14,005 nt of DNA from Theodoxus fluviatilis (taxonomy: Eukaryota > Mollusca > Gastropoda > Cycloneritida > Neritidae): contig JAWQFJ010008787.1 in assembly GCA_034096865.1 (NCBI GenBank), forward strand, positions 15,001 through 29,005, written 5' to 3'. Below are positions 1-6,473 of the stretch, piece after piece. The notes under the pieces are model-generated. The model was not told the DNA's origin and made no database searches. It saw nothing but the letters and a program-made list of their open reading frames with translations. Every line of letters starts with the position of its first letter. Within the stretch, counting starts at the first letter, position 1. A program made the translations under genes and the position numbers.

Positions 1-159
1 TGTCGCATACCGACGCGCACATACCCCCACCCTTAGACTCAAACCCCACCAAAAAATGTTCCCAATAGTAATCTTCCCAAACTTTTCCCCCATCTAGACA
101 GATAAACTTATCCCTTCCTCCCCAGATAGAGGAACTTGAATTACATACGTCTGCAAATC

Positions 160-406
160 CGTCCGGGAGTGATGACGTCATCAATCTGCCACACACCCCC
201 AGGGTGCGTCCAACAGCTTTGAAGTCTCGTACCAATCTCGCGGGACGAGAGGAGGCGCGTGATTACCGCCAGAGGGAGCACTGCGCGCCGGAAATGGAGG
301 CCGATCACTTCCGGAGGTCGAAGGCGGCGGCAGCTCCCTTTGGCGGTGAAGCCTAGAATTCCGTCGTGATGAGGGGAGACCACTCCTAGCTCACTGCGTC
401 AAGAAA
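160..406 (+). promoter_or_regulatory. CpG-rich promoter-like region with CRE and ETS motifs
   Basis: This stretch is richer in GC and CpG than its flanks. At 170-183 lies a perfect 14-bp palindrome, TGATGACGTCATCA, which contains the full CRE/ATF site TGACGTCA. Two ETS-family motifs in opposite orientation follow: CCGGAAAT at 288-295 and ACTTCCGG at 307-314. Paired ETS (GABP-type) and CRE sites close upstream of a start codon are typical of animal housekeeping promoters without a TATA box, and I see no TATA box at a sensible distance. About 90 bases separate the second ETS motif from the ATG at 407, which leaves room for a short 5' UTR. The motifs are seen directly. Promoter activity and the start site are inferred. 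Positions 1-159 show nothing recognisable. Confidence 0.45.
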
Positions 407-424
407 ATGGCCGCTCTGAGCTCG
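407..424 (+). CDS. Candidate first coding exon (MAALSS) ending at a splice donor; partial gene
   Basis: An ATG at 407-409 sits in a good start context, with A at -3 and G at +4. It reads Met-Ala-Ala-Leu-Ser-Ser and then meets TCG|GTGAGT at 422-430, a perfect +1 to +6 match to the eukaryotic 5' splice consensus. The exon would end in phase 0. It lies just downstream of paired ETS motifs and a CRE, as expected for the first exon of a constitutive gene. Six residues are too few to identify the product. A short Ala/Leu/Ser amino terminus would fit a mitochondrial presequence among many other things. Later exons are not recognisable here and may lie far away or outside. If unspliced, the frame would close after about 38 codons. 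The call rests on ATG context, donor and promoter motifs only. Confidence 0.35.
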
Positions 425-784
425 GTGAGTGATACCGCGTGCACATCTAGCCAGCAATATTTGTTTTGTGTTCTGAATGCCCATACGTACACGAACACTT
501 TTGTCGAGCGATCAAGATAAAATCAGACATGATGCGCTACGGTAGTTTCATCCACGCGCATTTAGATTTGACAAAAAGAAGTTCCAAGAAGTGCTCTCTC
601 GTGAACAGCTGACGTCAAGGGTCATCTCTGCGAAAAAGAAGATGTTGATAATATATATATTTGTTAGTGATGACATCAATGTCTTCAAACCGGGTGGCAC
701 ACAGGACGATCCCACATCTAGCGCCAGCCGAGGAGCTTGCGGGGTGGGGGGGGGGGGGGGGGGGGCTTCATGTGTTTCAAGGTC
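425..784. other. Intron-like unique sequence, no gene seen
   Basis: This stretch follows the candidate splice donor. It holds a short AT run near 648-660 and the poly-G tract listed separately. The longest open frames here are short, low in complexity and differ between strands. I see no splice acceptor followed by a sustained coding frame, no tRNA and no transposon ends. It would be the start of intron 1 if the exon call at 407-424 is right. Confidence 0.4.
746..765 (+). repeat. Poly-G homopolymer, 20 bases
   Basis: An uninterrupted run of 20 G follows GGGGT. The exact length may be uncertain because long G runs are error-prone in sequencing and assembly. Similar long G runs occur at 7233-7246 and near 4605-4615, so the locus tends towards G-run expansion on this strand. 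Confidence 0.9.
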
Positions 785-1111
785 CGTCTCACCCTCTCGA
801 TACGCACGCACGTCACACAAGTGCGAACAACAGTTAGGTTTTGGTGTTGTAGGGGTGTGAAAGAGTGTGTATGTGACCCTTCAATAACGTACTTACTCAG
901 AGGGGGATGCAGACCTTGAAAGGCACTCCAGTAACACAAGTGATAATTCCTTTCGCCTCCGTGTATTCCGCGTCACCCTCAGTATACGTACGTATACGTA
1001 CGTCACACAAGTGCGAACAACAGTTGGGTTTTGGTGTTATAGGGGTGAAAAAGAGTGTGCATGTGACCCTTGTGTGACGTACTTACTCAGAGAGGGATGC
1101 AAGCCTTGGAA
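785..1111 (+). repeat. Old direct duplication, two copies about 190 bp apart
   Basis: A segment at about 785-921 is repeated at about 969-1111. From CGTCACACAA (811 and 1001) onward the two copies run without visible indels at a constant offset of 190 bases, through GTGCGAACAACAGTT, ATGTGACCCTT and ACTTACTCAGAG to the CCTTG words near 914 and 1104. They differ at scattered positions. To the left of that anchor the offset drops to 184, because the second copy carries about 6 extra bases of an ACGTAT-like expansion. I recognise no family. Each copy has related short minus-strand frames, but these look incidental because the substitutions show no codon bias. It may be two copies of a dispersed repeat or a local segmental duplication. 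Confidence 0.75.
986..1003. repeat. 18-bp perfect palindrome of alternating ACGT
   Basis: ACGTACGTATACGTACGT equals its own reverse complement. It is an alternating purine-pyrimidine-like expansion present only in the second copy of the 190-bp-offset duplication. The first copy has the simpler ACGCACGCACGTC at the matching place. It therefore arose after the duplication, or was lost from copy 1. A small cruciform is possible, and no function is evident. Confidence 0.8.
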
Positions 1112-1423
1112 TACACGGAGCTCAAGGTGAGATGAGTGAACAAGGAAGTAGGGAGTAGGGATCCTTAGAGTGCCCTCCCCTGTGGCTTGATTCTGATTGT
1201 GCCGTTGAGGACGTGCTGCTGGTGTATCTAGATGTGTGTGTTCAAGACAAAAAAAAACCTTGGGCTCTGTGAGCAAGTGGTTATCGTGCCTGACCTCCAA
1301 TGGTCCTTTCCTACAATAATAACTTCGCGCTCCCTGCAAAGCAGTCACGTTATCTCCCCTGCAGGAGCACAATGATCGCAGGCGTACGACTAACTACGCT
1401 AATGAACGCATCTTCTTAAAGAT

Positions 1424-1520
1424 CGGGACATGTAGCTCGACCTGTTGGCAGGTGTGCGCGGCCATTAGGTTCCATGGTTCGGTCCCTGCTAGGGATGACT
1501 TAGTTGTTTTTCTCCATCAT
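1424..1520 (+). mobile_element. tRNA-derived SINE head or tRNA pseudogene
   Basis: Both halves of an RNA polymerase III type 2 internal promoter are visible. An A-box-like TAGCTCGACCTGTTGG lies at 1433-1448 and resembles the D-arm of many tRNAs. A B-box-like GGTTCGGTCCC lies at 1476-1486, against consensus GGTTCGANNCC. They are spaced about 43 bases apart, which is normal for a tRNA. The acceptor and anticodon stems do not pair into a clean cloverleaf and there is no CCA-adjacent discriminator context, so this is not a working tRNA gene. TTGTTTTT at about 1503-1510 could be a remnant pol III terminator. The boundaries of the SINE body are not visible. The promoter boxes are seen; the SINE call is inferred. 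Confidence 0.5.
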
Positions 1521-1680
1521 TACAACCTACATATATCTGACTCCAATTAACAAATAACGGTGCGTTAACACGGCCCTCTTTAATGTGTTCCTTAATCTGA
1601 ATGACCTGCTGTCACTTGCGGATACTGGATGTGGTGTTCGAAGCTGTGGGGATCCCAGAGTTGAATCCTTAACCAAGATG

Positions 1681-1860
1681 CCTCACTGACAGTGTTTCTC
1701 CCCACCTAGGAGGGAAAAGACCTCACAGGCGTATGGCATGGAGATCAGCGCCAAGAACACCAAGGTGATGCCTCACTGACAGTGTTTTTCCCCACCTAGG
1801 AGGGAAAAGACCTCACAGGCGTATGGCATGGAGATCAGCGCCGAGAACACCAAGGTGATG
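1681..1860 (+). repeat. 90-bp tandem duplication spanning the LINE 5' junction
   Basis: Positions 1681-1770 and 1771-1860 are head-to-tail copies of exactly 90 bases that differ at only two sites: C at 1698 against T at 1788, and A at 1753 against G at 1843. Each copy contains host flank, the TSD sequence AGGAGGGAAA (1708-1717 and 1798-1807) and the first part of the retrotransposon fragment, so the duplication happened after the LINE insertion. The tetranucleotide GATG occurs just before copy 1 (1677-1680) and at the end of both copies. This suggests microhomology-mediated duplication or replication slippage. The unit reads through a stop in the LINE frame (TGA at 1777-1779), so it is not a coding duplication. 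Confidence 0.93.
1798..1807 (+). repeat. Target-site duplication, left copy
   Basis: AGGAGGGAAA directly precedes the point where retrotransposon-like coding similarity begins (about 1808). It is matched exactly at 2552-2561, right after the AACTG tail. Ten bases is a normal length for target-primed reverse transcription. Confidence 0.65.
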
Positions 1861-2542
1861 ACGAACAATTCTCGAGGCTTCAAAATGGAAATCAAAGTGA
1901 AGGGTCAAAAACTGGAAGCTGTGAACAACTTCAAATGCCTGGGATCTATTGTGACTGATGAAGGGTCCAAACCAGAGATACTGTCCAGGATAGCACAAAC
2001 AACAGCAGCATTGGCAAAGTTGAAGCCAATATGGCATGACAGAAATATCACTCTCGCGTCGAAGATCAGGCTCATGCGCACGCTGGCCATCTCCGTATTC
2101 TTGTATGCATGCGAGTCCTGGACAGTCACATCTGAACTACAGAGACGGATACAAGCCCTGGAAATGAGATGCTACCGCAAGATTCTGAACATCTCATATA
2201 AAGACCATGTCAGTTGTCACGAATGAGGAAGTCAGCAACAGGATCAGGAGAGCATTTGGACAGTACGAAGACCTGCTCTCAATCGTGAAAAGCAGAAAGC
2301 TTAAGTGGTACGGTCATGTGTCAAGAGGCAGTGGGCTGGCCAAAACCATCCTGCAAGGTACCGCACCAGGTGGGAGAAGGAGAGGCAGGCAGAGAAAGAG
2401 GTGAGAAGACAACATCAAAGAGTGGACAGGCTTGACCTTTGCTGACTCACAGCGAGCCACAGAGCATAGAGATCGATGGAGGAAGATTGTCCGAAAGTCA
2501 TCAGTGGTGCGTCAACAACCCATCTCAGGGTTAAGAAACTGA
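1808..2542 (+). pseudogene. Broken reverse transcriptase C-terminal region of the LINE
   Basis: The first reading frame (ATG at 1828, stop at 2224-2226) encodes hallmarks of the non-LTR RT thumb and C-terminal region. These include AYGMEIS just before the cut-off, NFKCLGSIVTDEG (FxxLG box), LYACESWTV, and RIQALEMRCYRKILNISYKDHV. The frame then breaks. The 7 bases AGTTGTC at about 2212-2218, next to a repeated GTC, look like an insertion, because the +1-shifted frame continues directly with TNEEVSNRIRRAFG, RKLKWYGHVSR and GGRRRGRQRKR. That frame is stopped by TGA at 2402-2404, where the family has a conserved tryptophan. Similarity then continues in frame (DNIKEWTGLTFADSQRA) to TGA at 2540-2542. 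No catalytic residues remain. The gene is a decayed fossil. Confidence 0.88.
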
Positions 2543-2551
2543 ACTGAACTG
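1808..2551 (+). mobile_element. 5'-truncated non-LTR retrotransposon 3' end (RTE-like)
   Basis: This is the 3' end of a LINE, about 744 bases long. It starts within the reverse transcriptase downstream of the catalytic YADD box, so the active site and the endonuclease are absent. It runs to the ORF stop (2540-2542), which overlaps a simple tail of three AACTG units (2537-2551). A very short 3' UTR ending in a short tandem repeat is characteristic of RTE-type elements, although the clade call is from memory of the family and uncertain. The fragment is flanked by a 10-bp perfect duplication, AGGAGGGAAA. It is dead on arrival: it lacks the 5' end, is frameshifted and carries a nonsense codon. 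It is the best-supported mobile element in the window. Confidence 0.85.
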
Positions 2552-2561
2552 AGGAGGGAAA
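2552..2561 (+). repeat. Target-site duplication, right copy
   Basis: AGGAGGGAAA follows immediately after the third AACTG unit of the LINE tail and matches 1798-1807 exactly. With the element removed, the host sequence would run from the pyrimidine-rich stretch before 1798 into 2562. Confidence 0.65.
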
Positions 2562-3408
2562 TGGGCACCTGTGAAGGCTTACCTGGAAAATTGTGAAAGC
2601 TAATTTGGCGCCGTCATCAGCACTGTAGTTGTATGCTCCTCGGGGTGTTGGAGTGATATTTTGAGTGACCCGATGACTAGGGGGTAAAAGTGTGAGGTTT
2701 GAGCAACCAACAAAGGGTGGAATGTTGCAACATAAAAAGCCATCTTTTAACCGTTTGTGTTGCTCTGTGCTTACTCTCCTCGGTTGCTTTGCACGAGTGT
2801 GACCGTGTACGGACTTTCATATCGTGGTGGCCAGCTCGATGAGTCGTCACCAAGTGCTCGTCATTGTTTTTTTAAAAAGTCAATGGCACCGGCCATTTGT
2901 TCTTTCATTTATATAATTTTTTTCTTCGTGCGAGTGCTCCCCACCCCACCCTCTTAAACCCAGATTTCATATCCAGTATATGTTTCCTCTGTGCTGTAGT
3001 CCTCATCAGTCGTGTCTCACTCTGGAATCAAGCCCTGGAACTGTTGTCTGGCGCCACTCTGCTGTGGCTCTGCACTCCCACTCTGGCGTGTCGGTCTTGT
3101 CGCAGCAGTTGAACCTCAAAATGCTGGTGTCTTCCCGGTGTTATCCTGTCTTTCCACTGAGTGCGTCTTTCCCCGCCCAGTTTTCGAAGTCTCATCTCTC
3201 CCTCTCTCAGTCTGTATCGGAGATCTCTTCTCCAACTGATGCGATCTCTGGTGGCGTCCTCCCAACCTGAGCTGCTAATACCGGGGACCTTAAAATCTCG
3301 CCTGCAGACTTCTTTGTGGCGCCGTCGTGGAAGACCAACTCCACCAACGAGACCCTGAGCAGAAGTCATTTGCTTTCCAACCTTGAAGACCTCTGCCCCT
3401 CTCCCCCT
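2562..3408. other. Unique sequence without recognisable gene
   Basis: This stretch has mixed composition, becoming pyrimidine-rich rightward. It has several acceptor-like motifs (pyrimidine run then CAG or TAG, for example before 2960 and near 3000) but no convincing donor/acceptor pair with a conserved frame. Overlapping short frames in several phases (about 2760-3360) are unlike any family I know and compete on both strands. A non-coding repeat or UTR of unknown type remains possible for about 3000-3350, which reads like ordinary non-repetitive DNA. Confidence 0.4.
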
Positions 3409-4236
3409 CCTCTCCAAATCCTCTACCTCCTCTCCAACACCCTCTACCTCCTCTCCAACACTCTCTACTTCCTCTCCAACATCCTCTACCTCCTCACCAA
3501 CATCCTTTATCTCCTCTCCAATACCCTCTACCTCCTCTCCAATACCTTATATCTCCTCTCCAACATCCTCTACCTCCTCTCCAACACCCTTTTTCTCCTC
3601 TTCAACACTCTTTATCTCCTCTCCAACACCCTCTACCTCCTCTTCAACATCCTCTACATCCTCTCCAACATCCTTTATCTCCTCTCCAACATCCTCTACA
3701 TCTTCTCCAACACCCTCTACCTCCTCTCCAACACCCTCTACTTCCTCTTCAATACCTAATTTCTCCTCTCCAACACCTTCTATCTTCTCCCCATCACGCT
3801 CTACCTCCTCTCCAACACTCTCTACCTCCTCTCCAACACCCTCTACCTCCTCTTCAATACCTTATATTTCCTCTCCAACACCTTCTATCTTCTCTCCAAC
3901 ACCCTCTACCTCCTCTCCAACACCTTCTATCTTCTCTCCAACACCCTCTACCTTCTCTCCAACATCTATCTTCTCTCCAACACCCTCTACCTTCTCTCCA
4001 ACACCCTCTACCTCCTCTCCAACACCTTATATCTCCTCTCCAACACCTTCTATCTCCTCCCCAACACCCTCTACCTCCTCCTCAACACCCTCTACCTCCT
4101 CTACAACACCCACTACCTCCTTTTCAACACCCTCTACCTCCTCTCTAACACCCTTTACCTCCTCTCCAACACCATCTACCTCCTCTCCAACACCCTCTAC
4201 TTCCTCTCCAACACCATCTACCTCCTCCTCAATATC
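3409..4236 (+). repeat. 21-bp CT-rich minisatellite, about 39 copies
   Basis: Tandem copies of a 21-base unit built around CTCTCCAACACC and CTCTACCTC. On the plus strand one frame reads STSSPTP heptads from 3359 to a stop at 4616-4618. The only clear length change I see is a short unit near 3961-3975, about 3 bases shorter, so the frame is kept throughout. Against a gene: there is no ATG before or within the repeat, many unit differences change the amino acid (ST to FI, P to S or L), and a second frame (LYLLSNT) is also open until 3759. A Ser/Thr/Pro-rich, mucin-like exon cannot be fully excluded, but a non-coding VNTR is more likely. The unit is nearly pure pyrimidine, so triplex (H-DNA) formation is possible. 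Confidence 0.92.
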
Positions 4237-4432
4237 TTCCCCATCATCCGCATCACCCTTTCCCTCTTCATCCTCATCACTTCGGCCATCCCCCCACCCT
4301 CTCCCTCATCCTCATCACCTCCTTTCCCCATCATCTCCTCCTCTCTCATTCCCATCACACACACACCCGTATCCCCCTCCTCCCTTCCTCCCCATCACCT
4401 TCTCCTCTCTCATCCCAGCCGACTGTGCCCTT
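4237..4432 (+). repeat. Pyrimidine-rich low-complexity tract
   Basis: This is irregular CT/CCC-rich sequence with CATCA and TCATC words. It continues the strand bias of the 21-bp array without its periodicity. It carries a short ACACACAC run near 4358-4367. It looks like decayed simple repeat. Confidence 0.7.
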
Positions 4433-4529
4433 GTTGTGCTTCAAATGGAAACTATTTCGGACTCTATGGAAGTCATGTTCCCGGCATTCCGGACTTGCCC
4501 TCCCACTGAGAGGAAAGTAAAGCATAAAA
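4433..4529. other. Short unique island between CT-rich and AG-rich tracts
   Basis: Roughly 95 bases of normal complexity separate the pyrimidine-rich and purine-rich halves. The sequence includes ATGGAAACTATTTCGGACTC. The few codons open across it belong to the frame that runs out of the minisatellite. No family is recognised. Confidence 0.4.
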
Positions 4530-4870
4530 GTGGAGATGGGTGGTGTGGGCAGGGGGAGGGAGGGACGTGCAGGGGGCACTCCGGGAAAACGGGAGGTCGT
4601 GGGAGGGGGGGGGGGTAAATGGGGAGGTAGAGGGAGGGGAGGAGACGTGGGGAGTTTAAAGGGAGGAGGGTCAGTGAAGATGGTCCGGGATATGAGCAAA
4701 ATGGCAGAAGGGAAAGGGGTTGGTTTAAAGGAAAGAGATTCAAGGAGTTGGGGTTGGGGTGGGGGTGGGGTTGTGGGTCTGTGTGGAAGACGATGTCTCA
4801 GCAAGGGAAAGGAGGGCGAGGGGAATAAAGATGTTAGGGAATGGATGGAAAGAGGGGAAAGGGGGAACGG
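4530..4870 (+). repeat. Purine/G-rich tract with G-quadruplex potential
   Basis: The plus strand changes abruptly from pyrimidine-rich to purine-rich, with many GGGA, GGAGG and GGGG runs. Several closely spaced G-runs near 4550-4640 meet the four-run, short-loop rule for a quadruplex. The minus-strand frames here are proline-rich shadows of this composition. AATAAA near 4824 is likely chance. Confidence 0.75.
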
Positions 4871-5200
4871 GGGACATAATCACCCCTTCTGTCACACTCG
4901 TCCTGTTTCATCTATCTCTCCTCCGCCCATCTGTTCATCCCGTCCCTCTAATCTCATCTCTCATCGCTCCTTCTCCAACGCAGCAATCCGGGTTCTTCTC
5001 TTTGATGTCTTCCGACATGTCTCACCGTGGACTTTCGCTCGAGTCCACCGACGGTGCTATCTGTAGAACCGGAGTCATCGATAAATATTGTCTGGCTTTT
5101 CTGCAACCATGATATACGTAGTACTGCGCTGTATGCGGCAACAAAATGTAAATGTCATGCGTACCACGGAGAGAATGGAGTCATACTTTTACCTGGGAAA
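4871..5200. other. Unique sequence, no gene seen
   Basis: Composition returns to balanced, then AT-richer. Short overlapping frames cover 4871-5110 in more than one phase and have no recognised similarity. A 12-mer, TAAATGTCATGC, at 5149-5160 recurs in direct orientation at 5623-5634 on the other side of the inverted-repeat element. Confidence 0.4.
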
Positions 5201-5557
5201 GTAATTTCTAGTGGGTTGCAAAACTTAGCCTCACTGCAATCAATTTAGTGCATCATATATCTCGGTAGCAAGCATGCAGAACAATAATGATGAGATACTC
5301 ACTGTCTCAAACGATATTCATAATTTGCAGGCAAATGAGATAAATCTAGAATGAAATGATCGATAGCTTGGATGGAGGATGCGAACTGAGTGTGGAAAAC
5401 AAATGACTCGGTTCCTGAGTGCAGAAATCATTGAGCTAAAATTAATAGTGAGGTCATAACCCCATCGCGATACACAATGGTGGCGCCACCATGATAATTA
5501 TATGCTGCGATAAACTGATTACAACAGGACTAATTTTAGCAACACACTAGAAATTAC
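5201..5557. mobile_element. Inverted-repeat element, 59-bp arms (MITE-like, unclassified)
   Basis: Positions 5201-5259 and the reverse complement of 5499-5557 align over 59 bases without a gap, with 46 identities by my hand count (about 78 percent). The longest exact block is the outermost 13 bases, GTAATTTCTAGTG. The arms enclose 239 bases with no coding potential. Length, AT-richness and lack of a gene fit a non-autonomous DNA transposon (MITE), but no TA, TTA or 8-bp target duplication abuts the arms, so the true ends may lie further out. Alternatives are two fragments of the same repeat inserted in opposite orientation, or a hairpin RNA locus. The inverted repeat is seen directly; the class is inferred. 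Confidence 0.6.
5477..5492. repeat. 16-bp perfect palindrome inside the inverted-repeat element
   Basis: ATGGTGGCGCCACCAT is its own reverse complement. It lies just inside the right arm (5499-5557) and is the only GC-rich patch in an AT-rich neighbourhood. It could be a dimeric binding site or a cruciform. There is no equivalent beside the left arm. Confidence 0.8.
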
Positions 5558-6083
5558 CTCCCCGCTGCAATTGTAACAAGTCTCATTGGGCTCTCTCAGT
5601 TGATTCCAAGTTAAGTGCCGTTTAAATGTCATGCTCTTTAAGACAGTAGAAACAATTTTTTAATCGGAAGATTTCTTGCAATGGTATAGACATTTCCATG
5701 GGTATCAACAATTCAAAACAAAATGTGAGAGTTAAATCAAATTAGGACATGTTCGGTCAGTTTCGGGGGTACAACTATCAACATAGCACTCGCATTAAAC
5801 TGCAGTAAACAATCATTCTATTAGCTGCAGACTGACATATATATTCAGGTAATGTTGTAAGAAATTACTACAAGTTGGTTTTCTACAAAGGTCATGTTTC
5901 CTGGGGTGCGATCAGGGAGGTTGCTGCCAGTTGTCGGTTACACTCGCCACGGAAGTAGTGTTTTACGCTCAGTTCCTTCGTTAGCTATTTGGCAGAATGA
6001 CTCACAAAGTTCACAACAGATTCTGATGCAATTCGGTGCAAGGTAGGGTTTCACCCACGGAACAATCCATTAAAATGTTACAG

Positions 6084-6089
<6 letters not shown>
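5558..6089. other. AT-rich unique sequence, no gene seen
   Basis: There are no sustained open frames, tRNA boxes or transposon termini. It includes the right copy of the TAAATGTCATGC 12-mer (5623-5634). It ends at the microsatellite cluster. Confidence 0.45.

Positions 6090-6175
<86 letters not shown>
6090..6175 (+). repeat. (CT)n microsatellite, about 43 units
   Basis: Uninterrupted CT/TC dinucleotide repeat over 86 bases, followed to about 6270 by degenerate CT with TTTTTCTCAC blocks. The open frame across it (SLSLSL) is a by-product of the repeat. Confidence 0.97.
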
Positions 6176-6179
<4 letters not shown>

Positions 6180-6283
6180 CATGTTCTCTCACTGTCACTT
6201 TTTCTCTCTCATTCTCTTTTTCTCACTTTTTCTCACTTTTTCTCTCTCTTTCATTTTCTCACTCTTCTAGCTGGGTATGTGTT

Positions 6284-6395
6284 TGTCTGCCTGCCTGTCT
6301 GCCTGCGTGCCTGCTTGTCTGCCTGTCTGTATGTCTGTCTGTCTGTCTGTGTGTCTTTCTGTGTGTCTGTGTGTCTTTCTGTGTGTCTGTCTGTC

Positions 6396-6400
<5 letters not shown>
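6284..6400 (+). repeat. Compound (CTGT)n/(CTGC)n tetranucleotide repeat
   Basis: CTGT, CTGC and GTGTCT words alternate, grading into the pure GT tract on the right. The pattern suggests GT expansion from within a tetranucleotide array. Confidence 0.9.

Positions 6401-6472
<72 letters not shown>
6401..6472 (+). repeat. (GT)n microsatellite, 36 units
   Basis: Uninterrupted GT dinucleotide repeat over 72 bases, followed by CTGC/CTGT words. It is a classic alternating purine-pyrimidine tract able to adopt Z-DNA. Confidence 0.97.

Positions 6473-6473
<1 letters not shown>

Noticed and set aside
141..383. An 80-codon minus-strand frame opposite the promoter-like region
   Set aside because: It covers CRE and ETS motifs and CpG-rich DNA, has no family resemblance, and is short enough to be chance in GC-rich sequence.
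1255..1320. A second tRNA-like stretch near AAGTGGTTATCGTGCCTG
   Set aside because: It has a partial D-arm-like word but no B-box at the right distance, so it is not listed as a feature.
1037..1372. A 111-codon minus-strand frame over the duplicated segment
   Set aside because: It shares words with the frame over the first copy only because the DNA is duplicated. Differences between copies show no bias to third positions.
3316..4618. Plus-strand frames of 147 and 411 codons as secreted mucin-like genes
   Set aside because: Both come from the 21-bp repeat. The longer one starts at TTG with no ATG before the repeat, differences between units change amino acids freely, and there is no signal peptide.
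4355..5066. Overlapping frames on both strands of the AG-rich tract (Pro-rich minus, Gly-rich plus)
   Set aside because: They are explained by low-complexity composition and have no recognisable domain or consistent phase.
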